A stretch of 28,916 nucleotides of DNA from IMG/VR virus record IMGVR_UViG_3300042866_000653, positions 1-28,916 of that record. One strand, written 5' to 3'. Below the pieces are notes generated by a model, which was not told where the DNA came from, made no database searches, and saw only the letters and a program-made list of their open reading frames with translations. This document shows, in pieces, positions 7,955 to 14,417 of this stretch; the first letter of the stretch is position 1, and each line of letters opens with the position of its first letter. This DNA is from a virus. Both the position numbers and the translations under genes were made by a program.

Positions 7955-8211
7955 AACGAACGATTTTAAAACTACAACACTCCGAAAAACCTGATTTGTT
8001 TATCGTAGTAAATGGTGGCATAGCTGAAGCGTATGACGTGGCGCAAACTTACAAGGTTAAAAAGTACGTAATGAAAGAGGCAATTCCTGCGAGAATTTGT
8101 ATATTTCAAAATGAGAAATGTCCTATAATTAGTGAACATTTGAACTATTACACTATTTTTTATAATCAACAAGAGTTAGCAGTTACTTCAACACAAATCG
8201 AGATACTATGA
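7951..8211 (+). CDS. Hypothetical protein
   Basis: An 86-residue protein, not recognised. It begins MKRTILKLQHSEKPDLFIVV and is predicted to be mixed alpha/beta with several Tyr and two Cys residues. No membrane segment or catalytic motif stands out. It sits in a chain of ATGA-coupled genes (upstream at 7951-7954, downstream at 8208-8211), so it is translated with its neighbours. Confidence 0.6.
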   Translation: MKRTILKLQHSEKPDLFIVVNGGIAEAYDVAQTYKVKKYVMKEAIPARICIFQNEKCPIISEHLNYYTIFYNQQELAVTSTQIEIL

Positions 8212-8453
8212 GAAAACTTACACCCAACGAAAAGCTAATAGCAGTTGTTGCAATTTTACCCGTAATGGCGGATTTAATGGAAGATATTAAGTTATTCCAA
8301 CTTTCAAAGAAATACGGAAATTTGTTTATTGACGAAGTACGCAAAACAGATAATACAATAATTCACGATGCAGAATTGGAAGCGCAATCGCAACAAGTAA
8401 ACATACAACGCGCGTTCGTTCAATGGTTGCAAAATGAATTTATAGAGCAGTAA
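8208..8453 (+). CDS. Hypothetical protein
   Basis: An 81-residue protein, not recognised. The N-terminal half has a hydrophobic stretch (LIAVVAILPVMADLM, residues 10-24) that could be a short membrane-associated helix. The rest is a charged helix rich in Gln and Glu. It is linked by ATGA to the preceding gene and is followed by a 19-base gap. The gap contains a leader (AGTAACAATAAAACAAAT) similar to those before 11653 and 14418. Confidence 0.6.
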   Translation: MRKLTPNEKLIAVVAILPVMADLMEDIKLFQLSKKYGNLFIDEVRKTDNTIIHDAELEAQSQQVNIQRAFVQWLQNEFIEQ

Positions 8454-8472
8454 CAATAAAACAAATAATACA

Positions 8473-8829
8473 ATGGAAAAAGGAAAAACAATTTTTGAGC
8501 AATTAGATGAAAAAAACATTTGTTATTCAGTGCTTATAAGTTTAGTTAGTTCTAAATTAGTAAGTGTTGAAGGTGGCAAAAAAGAGTATTCGATAATTAT
8601 ACACCGCAACGATTTAGATAAATTAAAAGGTTACGGATTTTATAACAGCGAAGTTTATAAATACATAATTTACGAACGCGATTTATTAATTCACGAAGTT
8701 GCAAGGTTTAAAGAAACAATCGAAAACTTTGTAAAAGTGAAACACGACAAACACGGGCGCGTTTATGAATTAAAAAACAATTCTTTTAAATCAATGTACG
8801 AATCTTTAAAACACAATAAATGGAACTAA
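8473..8829 (+). CDS. Hypothetical protein
   Basis: A 118-residue protein, not recognised. It is mixed alpha/beta and rich in Lys, Tyr and Val, including KKEYSIIIHRNDLDKLKGYG (about 35-54) and a helical segment around IYERDLLIHEVARFKETIEN. There are no membrane segments, Cys clusters or catalytic signatures. The start follows a leader copy instead of an overlap, so this may begin a sub-unit of the operon. Its 3' end overlaps the next ATG by 10 bases. Confidence 0.6.
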   Translation: MEKGKTIFEQLDEKNICYSVLISLVSSKLVSVEGGKKEYSIIIHRNDLDKLKGYGFYNSEVYKYIIYERDLLIHEVARFKETIENFVKVKHDKHGRVYELKNNSFKSMYESLKHNKWN

Positions 8830-8981
8830 ATTTAGCATCGCTGTTTATTATCGCTGGAATGGCTGTAATGATAGCAATTAAAAACCAACGTATTCAGTAC
8901 CTGAAAGACGAGCGTAACCACTACAAAAGAGTAGCTGAAAAATTAGAGCAAGACATTAACAATTTAACACAAACAAAATGA
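8820..8981 (+). CDS. Small membrane-anchored coiled-coil protein
   Basis: A 53-residue protein with an N-terminal hydrophobic helix (LASLFIIAGMAVMIAI, residues 5-20) followed by a charged helix (RIQYLKDERNHYKRVAEKLE) suited to coiled coil. It overlaps the preceding gene by 10 bases and the next by 4. The layout (short N-terminal membrane helix, periplasmic coiled coil, close to lysis genes) resembles a small i-spanin. The candidate single-gene spanin at 9190 makes that role less necessary. Confidence 0.55.
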   Translation: MELNLASLFIIAGMAVMIAIKNQRIQYLKDERNHYKRVAEKLEQDINNLTQTK

Positions 8982-9193
8982 ATAGAGAAAGATACTTTAA
9001 ACAATTAGTCCAGGAACAATCGGATAAAATCAAAGAACTAGAAGCGGATTATAACGACGAATTTACAAAGGGAGTTTTGAAGACGAAAGAGATTGAAAAA
9101 CTAAGGAATATTATTAGATTTATCCAACGTGGAATGGACGGCAACGAGCAGTTTTTACAAGTGGTTAACGACTTAAAAGGAGGCATCGAATGA
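8978..9193 (+). CDS. Small coiled-coil protein
   Basis: A 71-residue, highly charged, all-helical protein, MNRERYFKQLVQEQSDKIKE followed by further heptad-like sequence, with no membrane segment. It is coupled by ATGA on both sides, to the membrane-anchored coiled-coil protein before it and the spanin candidate after it. It may form a complex with the preceding coiled-coil protein, but I do not recognise the family. Confidence 0.55.
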   Translation: MNRERYFKQLVQEQSDKIKELEADYNDEFTKGVLKTKEIEKLRNIIRFIQRGMDGNEQFLQVVNDLKGGIE

Positions 9194-9633
9194 ATTTAGA
9201 TTTCAGAAAAATATTTATCATAATTTTAGGAACGCTTTGGTTGTGGTTAATGATTTCAATTCTTTACGGTTGCTCAGCAAGTTACCACTTTGGGAAATTC
9301 TTAAAGAAAGGCGGTACGATTGACACTACCGAACGAATTGTAAGCGTTGAAAAAGTAATTAAGGTAAACGGCAAAGATTCAATAATATTAGTTGAGATGC
9401 CGTTAAATTGCCCAGAAGTACAAATACCTGCAACACGTTACGAAACGCGCTTAGAATACAGATTAAAGCGTGATAGCATTGAAACGGTGCGTTACGTTAC
9501 TAAGTGGAAAACTAAAGAAGTTGTAAAGGTTGCTAAAGTTAAAGAACGTAAGCCGTTTAATTGGTTTTGGGTAGGTTTGGGAATAGGTTTAATTTTACCG
9601 ATTTTATTTAAATTTGTAATAAATAAATTATGA
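9190..9633 (+). CDS. Candidate unimolecular spanin (lipoprotein with C-terminal TM)
   Basis: A 147-residue protein with an N-terminal hydrophobic stretch (residues 8-27) ending in a lipobox, LYGC, with Cys28 as the predicted lipidation site. A 95-residue periplasmic region rich in charged beta-type repeats follows. The C-terminal hydrophobic helix is at 124-146 (FNWFWVGLGIGLILPILFKF). Outer-membrane lipoprotein anchor plus inner-membrane C-terminal helix in one chain is the architecture of u-spanins such as T1 gp11, which fuse inner and outer membranes in the last step of lysis. Its place directly before the endolysin candidate supports this. It could also be an unrelated phage lipoprotein. 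Confidence 0.55.
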   Translation: MNLDFRKIFIIILGTLWLWLMISILYGCSASYHFGKFLKKGGTIDTTERIVSVEKVIKVNGKDSIILVEMPLNCPEVQIPATRYETRLEYRLKRDSIETVRYVTKWKTKEVVKVAKVKERKPFNWFWVGLGIGLILPILFKFVINKL

Positions 9634-10205
9634 AACCAACAATTTACCAAATTATCAAAGGAATGGAAACGATCGGTGCGGTTGTATTTCGTGAGCCTTT
9701 CAGTATTAACCTTTTCGGAGTGCGTACAAATGAAAACAAAGCAAACACGTTTAACGATTGGGGTGGCGCTTTCTATTGGGATAATAAAGGCAAAAGGCAC
9801 GATCTAATTATTCCAATTACAACTGACGCAGGGGTTTATTACCGTTTGAAGCCAATGAATAAACTTGGAACGGCTATTTTAGTGCATAACAAACAATATA
9901 GAGGTTGCTACAATTTGCTAGATAACGGACATATGAAGCAAAAAGCGTTTAGACAAATCAAACCAATGGAATATTGGAGAGATAACGACAAAGATGCTGA
10001 ATTGGATATGCAAGGTAAAATTTACAGCGAGATAGCTTTTACCAACTTTCACTATATGGGGCGTGGAGTTACCGTTGATAATTGGTCAGCTGGCTGTCAA
10101 GGTGCATCTGTTACCAATATGAATCGTTTATACGCCTTTGTTGAGGTGCAAAAGTCAAGAATTTATAGTTATACGTTACTTCACGAAAGTATTTTAGGAA
10201 AATAA
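9630..10205 (+). CDS. Candidate endolysin (SAGCQ-motif protein)
   Basis: A 191-residue protein with no signal peptide. The core contains GTAILVHNKQYRGCYNL (about 80-96), a Tyr-Trp-Arg-Asp element at about 115-118, and a C-terminal FHYMGRGVTVDNWSAGCQ (140-157). His141, Ser153 and Cys156 form an H...SxGC arrangement reminiscent of L,D-transpeptidase-type (YkuD-like) active sites. Phage proteins with an N-W-S-A-G-C-Q motif are found in lysis cassettes. The gene is ATGA-coupled to the spanin candidate and ends in a terminator, consistent with a lysis gene. Peptidoglycan cleavage is inferred, not shown. Confidence 0.5.
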   Translation: MKPTIYQIIKGMETIGAVVFREPFSINLFGVRTNENKANTFNDWGGAFYWDNKGKRHDLIIPITTDAGVYYRLKPMNKLGTAILVHNKQYRGCYNLLDNGHMKQKAFRQIKPMEYWRDNDKDAELDMQGKIYSEIAFTNFHYMGRGVTVDNWSAGCQGASVTNMNRLYAFVEVQKSRIYSYTLLHESILGK

Positions 10206-10230
10206 AATCGGAGTTGAACGCCTGATTTTC

Positions 10231-10258
10231 AGCTACTTAGAAATGAGTAGCTTTTTTT
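10231..10258 (+). terminator. Terminator after lysis region
   Basis: A 7-bp stem AGCTACT/AGTAGCT with an 8-base loop, followed by a run of seven T. It lies 26 bases after the stop at 10205. Confidence 0.8.
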
Positions 10259-10278
10259 ATTGAAAATAATTTAGTATT

Positions 10279-10313
10279 TATAGTATATATATGAAATATA
10301 GTATATATATTTG
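10279..10313 (+). promoter_or_regulatory. Promoter with 14-bp direct repeat
   Basis: TATATTTG at 10306-10313 matches the Bacteroidota -7 box and lies 24 bases before the ATG at 10338. TATAGTATATATAT occurs twice, at 10279-10292 and 10297-10310, 18 bp apart; the second copy overlaps the -7 box. No TTG is present at the -33 position, so the repeat may mark an operator or activator site. Confidence 0.5.
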
Positions 10314-10337
10314 TAGACACTTAAACGGAAAAGCATT

Positions 10338-10499
10338 ATGATAACTTTAAAAGTAACAAGACACAAAGGAACACAATTTGAAAAAGTTATGTTTGAATTT
10401 ACTGCTAAAACTAAAAAAGAAGTTAATGCAGAATTTGTAAAAAAAGAGGGTTGGATGTATAAAAACATGAGCAGAACTTACGAATACATAAAAAACTAA
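10338..10499 (+). CDS. Small hypothetical protein
   Basis: A 53-residue basic protein. The sequence MITLKVTRHKGTQFEKVMFE plus a Lys-rich helix suggests a beta-hairpin followed by a helix. It stands alone between the promoter at 10279-10313 and a terminator at 10509-10530, so it is a single-gene transcript. Such isolated small genes in phages are often early host-takeover genes, but no function is evident. Confidence 0.6.
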   Translation: MITLKVTRHKGTQFEKVMFEFTAKTKKEVNAEFVKKEGWMYKNMSRTYEYIKN

Positions 10500-10508
10500 G
10501 TAACCAAC

Positions 10509-10530
10509 AAGGGGCGTAAAAGCCCCTTTT
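10509..10530 (+). terminator. Terminator after small gene
   Basis: The 7-bp GC-rich stem AAGGGGC/GCCCCTT has a 6-base loop and is followed by T residues. Confidence 0.8.
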
Positions 10531-10544
10531 AAAAACTAAACACA

Positions 10545-10622
10545 ATGGAAGGGAAAATCGTTTACTTATTAATACTTTATTCAATAGTAGCAACTATCAA
10601 GTTAATTATAAAATCAAAATAA
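10545..10622 (+). CDS. Possible 25-residue membrane peptide
   Basis: The frame MEGKIVYLLILYSIVATIKL plus IIKSK encodes almost only a single hydrophobic helix with basic ends. It starts 14 bases after the terminator and ends one base before the next ATG (10624). The position is convincing, but the frame is very short. Confidence 0.4.
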   Translation: MEGKIVYLLILYSIVATIKLIIKSK

Positions 10623-10623
10623 A

Positions 10624-10761
10624 ATGGCAAAGAAAAAAGTAATGATTACAATTAGTGAAAGCGACTTAAAGCATTGCAAAGAGCAATCGTTTAAGAAACT
10701 CAAAGACACAAACGTAAGCGGTTACATCGCAGTATTAATTGAAAAAGACAAATCAAAATGA
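10624..10761 (+). CDS. Small ribbon-helix-helix-like protein
   Basis: A 45-residue basic protein. The start KKKVMITISESDL is a candidate beta-strand plus turn, followed by one helix (LKHCKEQSFKKLKDT) and a second (NVSGYIAVLIEKDK). This strand-helix-helix layout is that of the Arc/CopG ribbon-helix-helix DNA-binding fold, in which paired strands read the major groove. The sequence is short and I cannot confirm the fold. It is ATGA-coupled to the next gene. If real, it is one candidate for a regulator of this phage's operators. Confidence 0.5.
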   Translation: MAKKKVMITISESDLKHCKEQSFKKLKDTNVSGYIAVLIEKDKSK

Positions 10762-10961
10762 AACTAGACACTAGATTATACTTTCTAAAAGACCCGTTTC
10801 TTTATATTCCTTTATTCTTATTTTTAGGTGGTTTAGGAATGATTATTAAGAACGAACAGCCGAAAGCTAAAGCAACCACTAAAGAAAGCGTTACAGCCGT
10901 TAAAAAAGATACAACGGAATGGCGCAAACAGTATTACGAACATTTGTATAATACGAAATGA
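10758..10961 (+). CDS. Small single-pass membrane protein
   Basis: A 67-residue protein with one hydrophobic helix at about residues 13-30 (FLYIPLFLFLGGLGMIIK) and a basic, Thr/Lys-rich hydrophilic tail ending in WRKQYYEHLYNTK. ATGA overlaps on both sides support translation. A single membrane anchor with a cytoplasmic or periplasmic tail is visible; no family is recognised. Confidence 0.55.
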   Translation: MKLDTRLYFLKDPFLYIPLFLFLGGLGMIIKNEQPKAKATTKESVTAVKKDTTEWRKQYYEHLYNTK

Positions 10962-11311
10962 AAAGCGAACACAGATTTCCGTACAACTGGAATTTAAAAG
11001 ATGCAGTTTTCACAAAAGACAAAGGAAAAGTATTTAGTTGTTTTGCGTGTGGTGGTGGCTCAACAATGGGCTATAAATTAGCAGGGTTTGATGTTATTGG
11101 ACACAACGACATTGATAAAAAAATGATTGAAGTTTATAAAGAAAATCACAATCCTAAATTTAGCTTTCACGAATCAATAACAACTTTTGCAAAGAGAAAA
11201 GATTTACCTAAAGAATTGTATAATTTGGATATTTTAGATGGTTCGCCACCTTGTTCAAGTTTTTCAATGGCTTTTACCACTCAACACCTAATACAACCGT
11301 TCAACACATAA
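10958..11311 (+). pseudogene. Truncated C5-cytosine DNA methyltransferase
   Basis: The 117-residue frame contains the N-terminal part of a Dcm-type enzyme: motif I FACGGGSTMGYKLAGF (about 29-44) with the SAM-binding Gly-rich loop, an acidic motif at HNDIDK, and motif IV DGSPPCSSFS (about 92-101) with the catalytic Cys. The later motifs (VI, VIII, IX, X) and the target-recognition domain are absent; the frame ends 16 residues after motif IV. The terminal residues TTQHLIQPFNT do not resemble the family. They coincide with the second paired operator, so the end of the gene has been replaced. It is probably inactive alone; a partial regulatory or split role cannot be excluded. Confidence 0.65.
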
Positions 11312-11345
11312 GCGGAAAAGTAAGTAAGTAAATAATATAATTTAG
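11275..11345 (+). promoter_or_regulatory. Paired operator and promoter P2
   Basis: A degenerate site (TACCACTCAACAC) begins at 11275 and AACCGTTCAACACATAA at 11295, 20 bp apart. TAATTTAG (one mismatch to TAnnTTTG) lies at 11338, 43 bp after the second site, just before the ATG at 11350. The second site shares ACCGTTCA and the following CACA with the P1 and P3 sites. The 13 bases from 11312 also match those at 7693 at 10 positions. Confidence 0.5.
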
Positions 11346-11349
11346 CACT

Positions 11350-11643
11350 ATGGAAACACTAAACTTTTATAAGCAATGCGATACGTGTCAAGGTGATGCG
11401 TACGTAATAATCAACGGAACACCGAATGAAAACCCACAATTTGACGAACACGAAGACTGTCCAATTTGTAACACTGGAAAAGTTCCGAATAACGAGGTGA
11501 TTCAAGAATGCCTTGATAAATGGGAGGATGTTGTAAGTAGAATAATTGAAGCACGTAACGAAAGAATTAAGCGTGAAGAAGAGTTCTTTTACAAATTAGC
11601 AAATCATCAATGGAGGTTAAAAAATAAATTAAGTAACAATTAA
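11350..11643 (+). CDS. Zinc-ribbon-like hypothetical protein
   Basis: A 97-residue protein with CDTC (Cys10, Cys13) and CPIC (Cys37, Cys40), two CxxC pairs 23 residues apart, that probably bind one zinc ion. The rest is a charged helix (about 48-90) with CLDKWEDVVSRIIEARNERI. There is no signal peptide. Similar treble-clef or DnaJ-type knuckles occur in small phage proteins that contact nucleic acids or host proteins. It is the first gene downstream of paired operator P2. Its stop lies 9 bases before the ATG of the next gene. Confidence 0.65.
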   Translation: METLNFYKQCDTCQGDAYVIINGTPNENPQFDEHEDCPICNTGKVPNNEVIQECLDKWEDVVSRIIEARNERIKREEEFFYKLANHQWRLKNKLSNN

Positions 11644-11652
11644 AACAAATAT

Positions 11653-12045
11653 ATGAAAAGAATTTATCACCCTTATTGGTTGTGGGAAGACCACAAAAAC
11701 GGATTTTACAATAATTGCTCTGGTGAAGAAAAAAAGGTATTTATTTCTAAAATTTTAGAAATGTTTAACTCTGAAAAACTTACAGAACAATTTATGTTAC
11801 GAGTAATTAACGAATGGAAATATTCGTGTGAACACAACTTAACAAATGAATCAATGAATAAAATCGCCTACATAGGTCAATCAGCTTGTTGTTTGTTTTG
11901 TGGTGCGCCAAATACCGTAACAATGGAGTCTTGGAGTTTACTATCAAATGAAGTAAAAAAAAGGTCAAATGAAATAGCAGAAAAAGTATTAACAATTTGG
12001 GAAACCCAAAACAAATACATTCAAACATGCCTAAAATTGGATTAA
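11653..12045 (+). CDS. Hypothetical Cys-containing protein of the ibr cassette
   Basis: A 130-residue protein of unknown function. The N-terminus has KRIYHPYWLWEDHKNGFY, and a compact motif QSACCLFCGAPNTVTMESWS lies at about 75-94, with CCxxC and the start of a zinc-knuckle-like segment. The remaining sequence is helical. It overlaps the IbrA-like gene by 19 bases. To my recollection, similar proteins accompany PAPS-reductase-family/ParB-family pairs in other phages; the role is unknown. It starts after a leader that is almost identical to the one before 14418. Confidence 0.6.
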   Translation: MKRIYHPYWLWEDHKNGFYNNCSGEEKKVFISKILEMFNSEKLTEQFMLRVINEWKYSCEHNLTNESMNKIAYIGQSACCLFCGAPNTVTMESWSLLSNEVKKRSNEIAEKVLTIWETQNKYIQTCLKLD

Positions 12046-13238
12046 AAAAGAATGTTTTCGATTGTTCAATTGAAAGAATAAATTTCACTTTTGATAATTT
12101 TGAAAGGATTTATTTATCATTTTCAGCAGGAAAAGATTCAACCGTTATGCTTCATTTAGTTATGGAAATAGCTAAGCAAAGAAATCAAAAAATAGGCTTA
12201 TTAATTGTTGATTTAGAAGGTCAATATAAAATGACTATTGAACATTTAGAAGCGTGCATAAATGAGTATTCAGAATGGATTGAATTATATTGGGTTTGTT
12301 TACCTATCCATTTAAGAAATGCTGTTTCTGTTTACGAACCGTTTTGGAAATGTTGGGATTCTGAAAGAAAAGAAGATTGGATAAGAGAATTGCCAGAAAA
12401 AAGCATTTCAGATTTAGATTATTTTCCATTTTTTAGTGACGGTATGGAGTTTGAAGAGTTTGTTCCTGAATTTGGTGAATGGTATTCACAAGGAAAATTA
12501 ACGGCTTGTTTAGTTGGAATTAGAAGCGATGAATCTTTAAACCGATACAGAACAATAAGTTCAACTACAAAAGTTATTTTCAAAGAAAAGGTTTATACTA
12601 CAAAAGTTACTGAAAATGTTTTTAATGTTTATCCTATTTACGATTGGAAAACAGAAGATATTTGGATTTTTCACGCTAAATTCCCAAACAAAAGATATAA
12701 TCAACTTTATGAATTAATGTTCAAAGCAGGTTTATCAATACATCAACAACGGATTTGTCAGCCTTATGGAGACGACCAAAGAAGAGGTTTATGGTTGTTT
12801 CATTTAATAGAGCCTGAAACGTGGGCAAAAGTAGTAGCAAGGGTAAACGGTGCAAATTCTGGTGCATTATACGTAAACGAAAGCGGTGCAATAAATGGTT
12901 ATAATTCAATCAAAAAACCAAAAGGTCATACGTGGAAATCATTTTCTGAATTATTCTTAAATTCAATTCCAGAGGTTACAAAAGAACACTACTTAAACAA
13001 AATATATGTTTTTGAGAAATGGTGGAAAGAAAGAGGTTATGAAGTTGAGATACCAGACGAAGCACCACAAATACTTGAATCTAAAAAATTAACTCCAAGT
13101 TGGAGACGTATTTGTAAATCACTTTTGAGAAATGATTTTTGGTGTAAAGGATTAGGATTTACACAACAAAAAACAGATGCTTATCAAAGATATTTAGATT
13201 TGAAAAAACAACAACGATTAAATCACAAAACAAAATGA
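12027..13238 (+). CDS. ibrA: IbrA-like PAPS reductase/ATP-pyrophosphatase family protein (DUF3440)
   Basis: A 403-residue protein of the phosphoadenosine-phosphosulfate reductase family, with the ATP-pyrophosphatase PP-loop SFSAGKDST at about residues 31-39. It also has a C-terminal region with RRICKSLLRNDFWCKGLGF, typical of the DUF3440/IbrA group. Residues GIRSDESLNRYRTI (about 163-176) and IYDWKTEDIW are further family hallmarks. IbrA of E. coli was described as a regulator of immunoglobulin-binding proteins; the biochemical role is unclear. I choose ATG 12027 because it gives MPKIGLKKNVFD and overlaps the previous gene by only 19 bases; a TTG at 11997 would add 10 residues. It lies in an operon with a nuclease and an IbrB-like gene. 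Confidence 0.75.
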   Translation: MPKIGLKKNVFDCSIERINFTFDNFERIYLSFSAGKDSTVMLHLVMEIAKQRNQKIGLLIVDLEGQYKMTIEHLEACINEYSEWIELYWVCLPIHLRNAVSVYEPFWKCWDSERKEDWIRELPEKSISDLDYFPFFSDGMEFEEFVPEFGEWYSQGKLTACLVGIRSDESLNRYRTISSTTKVIFKEKVYTTKVTENVFNVYPIYDWKTEDIWIFHAKFPNKRYNQLYELMFKAGLSIHQQRICQPYGDDQRRGLWLFHLIEPETWAKVVARVNGANSGALYVNESGAINGYNSIKKPKGHTWKSFSELFLNSIPEVTKEHYLNKIYVFEKWWKERGYEVEIPDEAPQILESKKLTPSWRRICKSLLRNDFWCKGLGFTQQKTDAYQRYLDLKKQQRLNHKTK

Positions 13239-13750
13239 TTTCAGTAACTAAATTATTAGACATACTTAATAAACCTAATTTAATTTATTGGGCAAATAAA
13301 ATTGGTTTAGAAGGTATAAATATTAATGATTATGAATCTAAAAGCAAATCTGAAGGTGTTAATAATCATAATCAAATTGAATTATTTATAAAAAAAGGTG
13401 TGAAATTTAAAGGTTGTGAAATTTTTGAAAAAGAAATTAAAGATTTTGAAATAATTGGAGTTGAAGTTGATGTGAAAAATGATTTCATAAATGGTAGAAT
13501 AGATTTAATTTTAAAAAAAGAAAATCAAATATTTATTTGTGATTTTAAAAAAAATAAAAATATTTATTTAAATACAAAACTTCAACTATCAACATATAAA
13601 CATCTTTATGGAGCAGATAAAATATGTTTTATAAATAGTTCTGATTTTAAAATAAAAGAAATAACAATTGACACACAAAAATATTTTGAAATAGTAAAAA
13701 GATTATTTCAAATACATAGCTTATTAATAAAATTAAATGAAAAATTATGA
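13235..13750 (+). CDS. RecB/Cas4-like PD-(D/E)XK nuclease candidate
   Basis: A 171-residue protein with the core of a PD-(D/E)XK nuclease: a His in GVNNHNQIELF (about 41-51), VEVDV (76-80), GRID (87-90, with a metal-binding Asp), ICDFKKNK (101-108, the D-x-K signature), and QLSTYKHLYG (117-126), the Q-x3-Y motif of RecB/Cas4-like nucleases. The motifs are in the correct order and spacing. DNA cleavage is inferred from the fold only. It is ATGA-coupled to both the IbrA-like and the IbrB-like gene, so all three act in one unit. It is the most AT-rich gene of the window, which suggests a distinct origin. Confidence 0.6.
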   Translation: MISVTKLLDILNKPNLIYWANKIGLEGININDYESKSKSEGVNNHNQIELFIKKGVKFKGCEIFEKEIKDFEIIGVEVDVKNDFINGRIDLILKKENQIFICDFKKNKNIYLNTKLQLSTYKHLYGADKICFINSSDFKIKEITIDTQKYFEIVKRLFQIHSLLIKLNEKL

Positions 13751-14397
13751 TTGAAAAATTAAATAAATTGTTAGAAGAAATATCCAATATGAAATTGGAT
13801 GAAAAAGTAACTGCTATTAATGAAATAAAAATGCAATTACATAAAATAAGTCCTTTTAATTCTGAACCAGTTGATTGTGTTATTTGGGTGAAAAATAATA
13901 CAGTTTATGCAAATGACTATAACCCAAATAGTGTTGCGCCACCCGAAATGGAACTTTTAAGGCTTTCAATTTCAAACGATGGATATACCCAACCAATTGT
14001 TTCAATGGATAACGGAAACGAAACAAGAGAGGTTATTGATGGATTCCATAGAAATAGAGTAGGTAAAGAATGTGAAGACATTCAAAAACGAGTGCATGGA
14101 TATTTACCTGTTGTTACAATTCGTGAATCTCAAAACGGTAAAAACGATAGGGTAGCTTCAACTATTCGACATAATAGAGCAAGAGGTAAACATAAAGTTG
14201 ATTCAATGTCTGAAATTGTAGTTGACTTAAAAAAACGTAATTGGAGTGATGCTAAAATCTCTAAGGAATTAGGAATGGATAGAGACGAAGTTTTAAGATT
14301 AACTCAAATATCTGGACTTACAGAAATGTTTTCAAATAAAGAATTTTCAGAGGGTTGGAGTCCTTTTGAAGAAAATGAACAAGAAACAATAGATTAG
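13747..14397 (+). CDS. ibrB: IbrB-like ParB/Srx-family protein
   Basis: A 216-residue protein with a ParB N-terminal domain: DYNPNSVAPPEMELLRLSI (about 57-75), DGYTQPIVS (78-86), and REVIDGFHRNRVGKE (94-108) containing the GxHR motif that binds nucleotide in ParB-type domains. A second conserved segment is STIRHNRARGKHK (138-150). A C-terminal helix-turn-helix (SDAKISKELGMDRDEVLRLT, 167-186) probably binds DNA. IbrB of E. coli has this architecture and is encoded next to IbrA, as here, although here a nuclease gene lies between. Whether it has CTPase or nuclease activity is not visible. Confidence 0.75.
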   Translation: MIEKLNKLLEEISNMKLDEKVTAINEIKMQLHKISPFNSEPVDCVIWVKNNTVYANDYNPNSVAPPEMELLRLSISNDGYTQPIVSMDNGNETREVIDGFHRNRVGKECEDIQKRVHGYLPVVTIRESQNGKNDRVASTIRHNRARGKHKVDSMSEIVVDLKKRNWSDAKISKELGMDRDEVLRLTQISGLTEMFSNKEFSEGWSPFEENEQETID

Positions 14398-14417
14398 TAA
14401 CAATTAAAATCAAATAT

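Noticed and set aside
11997-12026. Longer IbrA-like protein starting at TTG 11997
   Set aside because: ATG 12027 gives a normal start with a small overlap; the added 10 residues are unlike a family N-terminus.
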